From Bacilli bacterium (GTDB lineage Bacteria > Bacillota_I > Bacilli_A > RFN20 > CAG-288), in the NCBI GenBank assembly GCA_022774485.1, contig JALFLX010000043.1, positions 1 through 17,057 on the forward strand: a stretch of 17,057 nt of DNA, in the 5' to 3' direction. Under the pieces are notes generated by a model. It was given only the letters and a program-made list of their open reading frames with translations. It was not told the origin of the DNA and did not search any database. Position 1 is the first letter of the stretch, and the number at the start of each line of letters is the position of its first letter. The translations under genes and the position numbers were made by a program. Positions 1-6,346 of this stretch are shown here, piece by piece.

Positions 1-1473
1 TTTTGTCCCGTTATCGTAGTAGATAAATCCTGTGTTGACCACAAAGGACCCATCCTCTTCTAAAGTCAGTTCAAACTCAGAAGTGTTGGTCTCTAAGACT
101 TGAGAGTTGACTCCTAAGAACTGGAAGTCGAAGAAACTGCCGACACGATATAGGAAAGAATCATCGACAACATACGTGTTGTCTGTTCCCTCTTTCAAGC
201 GGAAGATAGCTGGAGATATGCGGGACAAATTAGGCCCGATATCATTGAATGTCTCTAAGGTGTAATAAGCAGAGACGGAAACAGAGATTTTTCCCCACTT
301 CCAATCAGTTCCCACCATGTTGTATTCGTAGCCGTAATAAACATCACCCTCTTTGTTGGCGATATAGTCGTAATCATCGCCTAACTGATAAGGAGCGACA
401 TCATCAGGTGAATCTTTATGGTGGAAGAAGCAGCGCTCTTTGGTCATGTATCCAGCGATTTTGTCCTCGATGTTATCTTCGGGATTCTCAGTGGAACCGA
501 CCTCGCCGTAAAGATATCTCTTCTCGTAGCGATAGCTGTTTGCATTGATGACAGCATTAAAAGCGTTTTCTAATTCCGTATTTGAGTTGGTATACGGAGT
601 TAAATGATCGAGATGATAATCATCTCCTCTTCCAGTGATGGTGATAACAAGTTCAGAAGTTCTCTCGTAAGAATAGCCTAAGTCATAGCCTCCTTCTCTA
701 GGAGTGACAAAGGTCATACGCTCAATCTGATATTCGCTGTCAGTCGTGATGACACAGGAATCAATCTTGTTGGTCGCATTTGCACCATAACAGTCAGCTA
801 AGAATTCCGCCTTGGAGAGAGAAAGGCTGAAGCGGTGTTTGCTGCCGGCATCTTCGAGCTTGATCAAGTCACGTGGGAGAATGAAGTCAAACGGATTCTT
901 AAACTCTTCTTCAAAGACAATAGGATCATACATTCCGGTGCTGGAGTTATAGTTAGCCATGATCGAAGTCTCGATGGTGTTAGACATGGTGATTGTCTCT
1001 TGTAAGACAGTGCCATTTTTCGGATCTTTGAAATAAAGTTCATCCGGATAGGAAGAGATGCTGATTTTCGGATTGCCGTTTGCATCTGTCATGATATCGT
1101 GCGTACCTTCTACCAAAGTTCCGTAATGAAGCTCTGTCTCTTTACGATAAGCAGTCAGCTCTTCTTCATCATAAGAATACTGATAGTTATAGAAATGTTC
1201 GATATAGATATCTTCAGTGGTATAAGAGCCCTGATCCGCCTGATTGACAAAGACTTTCTGATTGACACTGACCATATGGTCTACACCGCGGAGCGAGTTC
1301 ACAGCTTTACGAGCAGAGAGAAGATCGCTCTGATCAGAAGTATCAGGAGCTTCTGTCGATGTCTCTGTGGATGAATCCACAGGCGGGAGTGTCTCAGAGG
1401 GAGTTTCACTTCCTCCTTGGTTACAGCCTGCTAATAATAGAGGCAGTAAAAGTAACAATTTTGTAGCTTTCAT
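1..1473 (-). CDS. Surface lipoprotein of unknown function, C-terminus cut by window edge
   Basis: Last visible gene of the minus-strand lipoprotein operon; 491 codons are present and the frame is still open at base 1. The start at 1473 is supported by an AAGGAGG ribosome site (1479-1485) that overlaps the TAA stop of the preceding gene. The protein opens with a short basic start, a Leu-rich core and the lipobox LLAGC (Cys17), so it should be a diacylglyceryl-anchored extracellular protein. Residues 19-50 are a Ser/Thr/Pro/Glu-rich linker. The rest is Tyr/Asp/Glu-rich with alternating strand-like segments, and a helix-then-strands unit seems to occur twice (near residues 50-200 and again from about 290). 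The motif KNPFDFI (192-198) resembles ones in the two upstream genes. I recognise no named family. A duplicated LolA/LprG-like half-barrel is one possible fold, but that is a guess from the pattern. Confidence 0.85.
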   Translation of the reverse strand, partial: MKATKLLLLLPLLLAGCNQGGSETPSETLPPVDSSTETSTEAPDTSDQSDLLSARKAVNSLRGVDHMVSVNQKVFVNQADQGSYTTEDIYIEHFYNYQYSYDEEELTAYRKETELHYGTLVEGTHDIMTDANGNPKISISSYPDELYFKDPKNGTVLQETITMSNTIETSIMANYNSSTGMYDPIVFEEEFKNPFDFILPRDLIKLEDAGSKHRFSLSLSKAEFLADCYGANATNKIDSCVITTDSEYQIERMTFVTPREGGYDLGYSYERTSELVITITGRGDDYHLDHLTPYTNSNTELENAFNAVINANSYRYEKRYLYGEVGSTENPEDNIEDKIAGYMTKERCFFHHKDSPDDVAPYQLGDDYDYIANKEGDVYYGYEYNMVGTDWKWGKISVSVSAYYTLETFNDIGPNLSRISPAIFRLKEGTDNTYVVDDSFLYRVGSFFDFQFLGVNSQVLETNTSEFELTLEEDGSFVVNTGFIYYDNGTK

Positions 1474-1483
1474 AGAAACCTCC

Positions 1484-2755
1484 TTATTTGACAATATCCT
1501 TCTCGCTGAGCCAAGAAGGACAGGTGGTCGTTCCGCAATCAAAGAGAACAGCTTTCACTGTCTCTGTTGCAGAGCTGCTAGCGAAAACACCGGTGAAGAG
1601 AAGTGAATTTTCACGGATGGTCGCAGTGAATTTCTTTCCATATCCACCCTCTAATCCAAGTTGAGGGATAAAGAATCGATCAGCTGAATATTTGACTGCT
1701 TCTTCTTTCATACGATACGTGTTTTCGCTCACTTGATCGAAGATATTTGAAGAATAAGAGCTGTACTGCGGAACGATATTTTCAATCGACTGATTTCCCT
1801 CGGCAGAGAATTCCCAATCGCTTGTAAACGTGTAAGGACGATAGCTTCCATTTCTTAATAGATAGGCTTGATCTCCATAGGTGCAATAAGATTTGTTCGC
1901 ATCGTAGTGAATATAAACAAGGCCTTCTGTCACATAGACAAGAACGGGAGCGGCTAAGACATCAGAGTCAATGAAAAGAGTGAAGTTGTTAGAAATATTA
2001 GAAAGTTTTTCTTTCAAAGCTTTCTGTTCCACATTAGAAGGCTGAATTGGTTCAAAGGGAACGACATCATAAGTGAACTGAATCTGACCGGTCATCGTGC
2101 GGTAGCCATCTAAGGTGTCATAGCCATCGACTATGCCGAAAGGAGTCTTGTTGAAATCGAAGATGACTTTGTCAAATCTTCCTTCCTCATCGAAAGTGAA
2201 CTTCGCAGATTTGACAGAGTGTTCAATTCCAGTAAAGGTGTTCAAAAGATAATACGCCTTAGTGGAATTCATCACAGCGTCTTCAGAGAAGTCATCCCCC
2301 GAAATGGAATCAAAAGGATTAGCAAAATAGGTGGAGTAAACAAGTTTACGGCCGAAAATTTTATAGGGCTCATAGGAAACTTCATTGTTCACAGAGAGGG
2401 CAGCTTCCACTGCGAAGCCTTCTTCATCTTCAAAGTAGGTGTTCTGAACATTGCCATCAATCAAACGAATCGCTTCATGTACAGTATCCGTTTCACTCTT
2501 GTATGTGCCGTATTCGCTTAACGCAGATGCAGTCACTGTGTTGTTAAAATACGCGTAAACATCCGGGTATTCTTCTGTGATTGTTCCCTCATAGCTCATG
2601 CGGAAAGGATGGTCTACCATCTGCTGGCAGGCATTTTCAAAACGGAGGAACTGCTCGTCGGAAATCGGCGTCTTCTCTTTTCTCTCTACGCCGGATTTGG
2701 CACAGCCGGTCAAAAGCAGAAAAGAGAGCAGTGATAATGTGAGTTGTTTCTTCAT
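1484..2755 (-). CDS. Surface lipoprotein of unknown function (NPF-motif paralogue)
   Basis: A 423-aa lipoprotein with lipobox LLTGC (Cys18). An in-frame ATG at 2761 would overlap the previous stop (ATGA), but GGAG sits directly against that ATG. The same GGAG is spaced 7 nt from the ATG at 2755, so I prefer 2755. After the lipid Cys there is only a short charged linker. The body starts with a helix-like segment (about residues 34-48), followed by strand-rich sequence and the motif ANPFDSI (145-151), which matches the neighbours at an equivalent place. A second strand-rich half begins near residue 240. There are no recognisable catalytic motifs and no transmembrane segment beyond the signal peptide. 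The product is probably exported and tethered to the outer face of the membrane. Its function is not known. It is translationally coupled to the gene before it. Confidence 0.87.
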   Translation of the reverse strand: MKKQLTLSLLSFLLLTGCAKSGVERKEKTPISDEQFLRFENACQQMVDHPFRMSYEGTITEEYPDVYAYFNNTVTASALSEYGTYKSETDTVHEAIRLIDGNVQNTYFEDEEGFAVEAALSVNNEVSYEPYKIFGRKLVYSTYFANPFDSISGDDFSEDAVMNSTKAYYLLNTFTGIEHSVKSAKFTFDEEGRFDKVIFDFNKTPFGIVDGYDTLDGYRTMTGQIQFTYDVVPFEPIQPSNVEQKALKEKLSNISNNFTLFIDSDVLAAPVLVYVTEGLVYIHYDANKSYCTYGDQAYLLRNGSYRPYTFTSDWEFSAEGNQSIENIVPQYSSYSSNIFDQVSENTYRMKEEAVKYSADRFFIPQLGLEGGYGKKFTATIRENSLLFTGVFASSSATETVKAVLFDCGTTTCPSWLSEKDIVK

Positions 2756-2757
2756 AA

Positions 2758-4179
2758 TCATTCTCCAATCAGGATACGGAAGGCAGTGCCAAGCTTCGCA
2801 TCCGAATAAAGATTCACAGCGCCAAAGTCAGAGAAAGTGACTGTAGAAGTGATCGGTGTCGCTGAGAAATAAGGGGTGAATTCCAAGGTGAAGATCGGAA
2901 GAGAGGTTTCTTCATCAATCTTGATGGTAAGAGTGTGGAAATTGAAAGAATAGGAAGAAGAGGAAGCTAAATATGCTCCCATCTTCTGAGCGAGCGGATC
3001 TCCTTGACCAAAGATTGCATCTAAGATGGAAAAGGAGAACATATAGTCGTTGTAGACAAAAGAACCGATATCAAAAGTGTAAGTTCCTTGAGTTTCATCA
3101 TAGGTGAAGAAGTCAGGAGAAATCTTCTGGTAGAGCGGAAGAATCTCATCAAACGAAGCGTAGGTCGCGTTAGAAGCAGCACCGGAATAATCCGCATCGG
3201 GTGAGACGCCAGCCATATAATACTGACCCTGTTGGTTGACCGCCATTCCGATATAGGTGAGTCCGTAAGAGCTGTTGAAAGCTAAATCTGAAATCATCGC
3301 ACCAGCATTAGAGGCAGGAGCAAAATTGTAGTAATTGTGGTAGGTAGGATAGTAGTTAGTCGCCATATTGACAGTCTGAACGAAGTTTCCCGCCTGCATC
3401 TGAGTGTAAAGATTATCCAATGAAGTCTGAAGCGCTGTTCTTTGTTCAGCAGTTCCGGAGAACACTTGTTTTGCAAGGGAACTGACTGTCTCAACAGAAG
3501 TTAATTCAGAAGAGTAAGAGACTAAGATAGCACCGTAACGATCCTCATAAGACTTTGTGAATTCAAGAGAGGTTGGTTTTCCATCTTCTGCAAGAGAAAC
3601 AGTGAGATCAATGATTTTCTCTTTCTTGGTAAGAGGATCAAAAACATAGGTGTTTTCATAAAACGGGAAGAAGTTCTCGAACGCTTGTTCTAACACGATA
3701 CGACCAAAGTCGTTGATGCGAAGAAGCTTTGAAGCTTGACCATCTTCCAACGTGAAGTAATCGAAGAGATTCTTCTCTCCGATGACATTGGTGAACGGAT
3801 TTGCATAGGTTTTGGTGAAGAGCTCACTGTTTTCAGAGATGGTTCTTGTCTTGATCTGGTTTGCTAAATTGAGATACTGCTCAACTGCGACACCATTTTG
3901 AGAGACAATAAATTTCTGCGAGAGAATTTTTTCACCGCGTTTGACAACTGTCACTTTTTTCTTAGAGCTGACCTCATCGTGGATTGAGATTTCTTCTCCG
4001 GAATACAGGTCTCTTTGAACTGTCTCAAACTGAACATTGCCGGAGAAAAACGCATCGAAAGAAGTTTCAATCTGCTCTGAGCTCGCCTCTTCATTCTGTC
4101 TCTTGATAACGACTTGAGTATCGAGAGAAGAACAGGCGCTTAACAAAAAGAGTGAGAGGAATATAATATGTTTTTTCAT
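2758..4179 (-). CDS. Surface lipoprotein of unknown function (NPF-motif paralogue)
   Basis: A 473-aa lipoprotein with lipobox LLSAC (Cys16). Its start ATG overlaps the TGA stop of the upstream M6-like gene (ATGA), and an AGGAGGA ribosome site (4187-4193) lies 7 nt away, so translation is coupled. The layout parallels the two downstream genes: a helix-like segment near residues 34-48, strand-rich sequence, then YANPFTNVI (125-133). A second half from about residue 245 is rich in Tyr, Asn, Ala and Ser. There is no identifiable enzyme motif, no coiled coil and no extra membrane helix. I read it as a diverged paralogue of its neighbours because of the shared motif and shared architecture. A profile search is needed to prove it. 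A role as an extracytoplasmic binding or assembly protein is only inference. Confidence 0.87.
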   Translation of the reverse strand: MKKHIIFLSLFLLSACSSLDTQVVIKRQNEEASSEQIETSFDAFFSGNVQFETVQRDLYSGEEISIHDEVSSKKKVTVVKRGEKILSQKFIVSQNGVAVEQYLNLANQIKTRTISENSELFTKTYANPFTNVIGEKNLFDYFTLEDGQASKLLRINDFGRIVLEQAFENFFPFYENTYVFDPLTKKEKIIDLTVSLAEDGKPTSLEFTKSYEDRYGAILVSYSSELTSVETVSSLAKQVFSGTAEQRTALQTSLDNLYTQMQAGNFVQTVNMATNYYPTYHNYYNFAPASNAGAMISDLAFNSSYGLTYIGMAVNQQGQYYMAGVSPDADYSGAASNATYASFDEILPLYQKISPDFFTYDETQGTYTFDIGSFVYNDYMFSFSILDAIFGQGDPLAQKMGAYLASSSSYSFNFHTLTIKIDEETSLPIFTLEFTPYFSATPITSTVTFSDFGAVNLYSDAKLGTAFRILIGE

Positions 4180-5870
4180 GCTGCTTTCCTCCTGAGTTTC
4201 AAAGTGGCTTCGTTTGAAGAGATAGAAGTGACTTCGAATGTGATATCGAGAGAGGATCCTTGATATCCATCTCCATCAAAGCGGAAGTCCTGATAGAAAT
4301 ATGCACCATTTTCATCGCCGAAGGAATCTCCTTCTAAGAAGAGATCCTCATTGGTGAAGGTGACTGTGTAATCAACCATGTGACGGTTAGCACCGCGTTT
4401 CGAAAGAAGTTCAACAAGCGGATAAGTTTCATAGATACCGCTGGATTGATACTCGTTGACAGAGTCGTTAGAGAAAGCGAAGTCATACTGATAAGAGTAG
4501 GTGTTTCCATCCTTAGCGACAAAGGTTTTGTCAAAGTCTGGCTCTTCCTCTGTCATAGAGTAATCACCAAGCTTCCCTTCTACGAGTCTGCTGTCGACTT
4601 TATAGACCCTCACTCCCGCTTCGGAAAGTCCTTTTCTTGAGGTTCCATAGGGGTTGTAAGCATAGGAATACTCCACATCAACCTCATTTAATCCATAAGG
4701 AGTATAGAAGTCGACCAATAAATATTCGCCGTAAAGCCCAGTGTCTTCCGGCGCAAGCAAAACTGCATCAGAAGCCTCAGCGCTTGAGATAAGTGAGATT
4801 TCAAGGTCTTCATTTAACGAAGAAGGAGTGATCACCTGAGGATTGATCCATCCCATCATGTATTTGGTGAACGGGTTGTGATCTTGAATATTACCATCCA
4901 TGATGTCTAAGCCAGCCAAAGGAGCGCGGAACAATCCCGTATTCTCGTTTCCTTTAACATCATCATAACTGTCAATTCCAAGAAGAGAACCGACTCCTCT
5001 GATATAGATGTGGCTATCGTTTCTCACGTTAGTCATCTGAGAGATGCGAGAGCTAGTGAAGAAAGTGGAAGCCACCGGAGCTTCTCCGACAAAATCTTTG
5101 GGAGAAATCACATCGTTGACAAGTAGTGAAGAAATCAATTCATACTGAGAAGTTCCATAGAAATAATCTGCTGCCGGCCAAGAATACGCTAAGACAAGGC
5201 CGTCAATTCTCCCATCATCATCGCTGTCAAAATCAGGAAGATAATACGTTTCAGAATTATCGAACAACGCATCATAAACCTCATCGATAATCTCGCTGAT
5301 TACAACATTGGTCCCTTGAGCCAAAGCGGTGACTAAATAATCAGAAATCTCTTTAGAAAGAGTGACCGTAGGAGCGACAACGCCATCTAAAGACAAAGTG
5401 CCATAGCTCGACTGCTGATAATACTTCTTAACGGAAGGCAAGCTCTTATCACTTGTCTCCTCCCCGAAGAACGCGCTGTTTAAAGAGTCGCGGACTGATT
5501 CATCAATTGCAATCGAGTTGCTGAGATCATCGGCAAACTCAACCGGGACAACCAAAAGATTTCCTTCTCCCTGTTGAGGAAGTCCTTCTCTTCCCTGACT
5601 TCTTCTCATCTTGCCAAGGTTGTTATAAATACCTTGAGGATTCTTCACCTCCGGTTGAACCGCATCAGGGATTGCGAATTCTCCTGGCGTCCAAGAAGAG
5701 TCATAAGAATCACTCGGTTTCACACTCTCCGTCACTTCCGTCTGAGGTCCTGAAGTTGAAGGGATATCCGTCGGTTGTTCTTCACTCACAACAGAAGAAT
5801 CTCCTTTGCAACCAGTCACCAAAAACGAAAGAGTGAGCAGAGCAGAAAAGCTGACAATTTTCTTGTTCAT
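4176..5870 (-). CDS. M6 (immune-inhibitor-A-like) peptidase-fold lipoprotein, probably catalytically dead
   Basis: A 564-aa lipoprotein and the first gene of the operon. The start at 5870 is chosen over an in-frame ATG 51 nt upstream because it has a CCTCC-complement ribosome site (5876-5880) and gives a clean signal peptide ending in LVTGC (Cys21). Residues 24-75 are a Ser/Thr/Pro/Glu linker. Typical M6-fold landmarks follow: LLVVPVEF (105-112), a Ca-loop-like DFDSDDDGRIDG (213-224) and MDGNIQDHNPFTKYMMGW (324-341), the block that normally follows the active site in this family. Where family members carry HExGHxxGLxD, this protein reads RGVGSLLGID (291-300). Both zinc His and the catalytic Glu are therefore replaced (R291, G292, S295), although the surrounding Gly/Leu/Asp frame is kept. 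I infer a pseudopeptidase that may bind peptides, matrix or partner lipoproteins. Only the family assignment is firm. Confidence 0.85.
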   Translation of the reverse strand: MNKKIVSFSALLTLSFLVTGCKGDSSVVSEEQPTDIPSTSGPQTEVTESVKPSDSYDSSWTPGEFAIPDAVQPEVKNPQGIYNNLGKMRRSQGREGLPQQGEGNLLVVPVEFADDLSNSIAIDESVRDSLNSAFFGEETSDKSLPSVKKYYQQSSYGTLSLDGVVAPTVTLSKEISDYLVTALAQGTNVVISEIIDEVYDALFDNSETYYLPDFDSDDDGRIDGLVLAYSWPAADYFYGTSQYELISSLLVNDVISPKDFVGEAPVASTFFTSSRISQMTNVRNDSHIYIRGVGSLLGIDSYDDVKGNENTGLFRAPLAGLDIMDGNIQDHNPFTKYMMGWINPQVITPSSLNEDLEISLISSAEASDAVLLAPEDTGLYGEYLLVDFYTPYGLNEVDVEYSYAYNPYGTSRKGLSEAGVRVYKVDSRLVEGKLGDYSMTEEEPDFDKTFVAKDGNTYSYQYDFAFSNDSVNEYQSSGIYETYPLVELLSKRGANRHMVDYTVTFTNEDLFLEGDSFGDENGAYFYQDFRFDGDGYQGSSLDITFEVTSISSNEATLKLRRKAA

Positions 5871-5926
5871 AAACACCTCCATCGTAAATTTGCATTTTTC
5901 GTTGCACATCATTTTAAACAATAATG

Positions 5927-5944
5927 ATGGGTAAAATCACCCAT
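5927..5944. repeat. Inverted repeat in the 5' leader region of the lipoprotein operon
   Basis: ATGGGT (5927-5932) and ACCCAT (5939-5944) are perfect 6-bp arms around a 6-nt loop. They extend by AATA/TATT pairing with a 3-nt bulge on the left. The repeat lies 57-74 nt upstream of the M6-like start codon, so it could be an operator or a leader hairpin. No T-run follows in either direction close enough for a classical terminator. Confidence 0.45.
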
Positions 5945-5971
5945 TATTAAAAATAAACTAAAAAAAGTAGA

Positions 5972-5985
5972 TGAAAACGTTATCA
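5972..5985. promoter_or_regulatory. Candidate cre (CcpA/LacI-family) operator
   Basis: TGAAAACGTTATCA matches the Bacillus catabolite-responsive-element consensus TGWAARCGYTWNCW at every position and is near-palindromic around a central CG. It lies about 100 bp upstream of the lipoprotein operon and 360 bp upstream of the divergent gene, so the minus-strand operon is the likelier target. No ccpA gene is in the window. Another LacI-family regulator could bind a site of this shape. Confidence 0.5.
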
Positions 5986-6065
5986 AACGAAAAAAGTGTA
6001 ACATCGGAAAGCAAAAAAATGCATCCTTAAAGAAAGATTCAAGCTATTTCAACTGGATATTAACA

Positions 6066-6239
6066 TTTTTCAACCTTTTTTCAATGTTTTTGGTGATTTT
6101 GGCTCAAATAATTTTTGCCTGTTTTGAATACTTTTCCAAAAAATATGAATTTGAAATCGCTTTCACTACGTGAGTGGCAAATGAAACTTTTTCGTTCTTT
6201 TTCAAAATTTCAAGATATTTTTCATTTTTCATATTTTTT
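6066..6239. other. Helically phased T-tracts, predicted curved DNA
   Basis: Runs of 4-6 T are centred near 6068, 6078, 6089, 6098, 6114, 6123 and 6133, and again (runs of 3-6 T) near 6190, 6200, 6209, 6220, 6227 and 6236. Most spacings are 9.5-11 bp. Such phasing is the classic cause of intrinsic DNA bending. The block ends about 50 bp upstream of the -35 of the repeat lipoprotein promoter, so it may act as an upstream activating bend or as a site for a nucleoid protein. Confidence 0.5.
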
Positions 6240-6287
6240 CAATCAAATTGACGGATTATTCCAAGTTTTTTTAAAAAAACACGTGTT

Positions 6288-6316
6288 TTGTTTGCTAAAC
6301 GTTTATAAGTTATACT
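6288..6316 (+). promoter_or_regulatory. Sigma-A-type promoter of the repeat lipoprotein gene, with embedded palindromes
   Basis: TTGTTT (6288-6293) and TATACT (6311-6316) are separated by exactly 17 bp. A perfect palindrome TAAACGTTTA (6296-6305) lies in the spacer. A second inverted repeat, TATAAGT/ACTTATA (6304-6310 and 6314-6320), covers the -10 box. This placement would suit a repressor. The predicted transcript starts near 6323, leaving a leader of about 24 nt. Confidence 0.6.
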
Positions 6317-6346
6317 TATACGCACTTAAATAGAGAGGTAAAACAT

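Larger units (their letters stand above)
5871..6346. other. Divergent AT-rich regulatory region between two surface-lipoprotein transcription units
   Basis: This 476-bp gap separates the minus-strand operon from the plus-strand repeat lipoprotein. It carries no convincing coding frame. It holds the inverted repeat at 5927-5944, the cre match at 5972-5985, short T-tracts spaced close to one helical turn (6066-6135 and 6188-6239), a perfect T7A7 palindrome (6265-6280) and the promoter of the 6347 gene. I could not find a convincing -35/-10 pair for the minus-strand operon. A TTGATA overlaps the cre match but has no well-spaced -10. Confidence 0.7.

Noticed and set aside
4176..5921. Start of the M6-like gene at 5921
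   Set aside because: That start would place charged residues before the signal peptide and lacks a ribosome site. The ATG at 5870 has GGAGG and a normal lipoprotein signal.
6115..6333. Short plus-strand frame in the divergent region, rich in Phe and Leu
   Set aside because: It is built from the T-tracts, has no ribosome site, and overlaps the promoter of the next gene.
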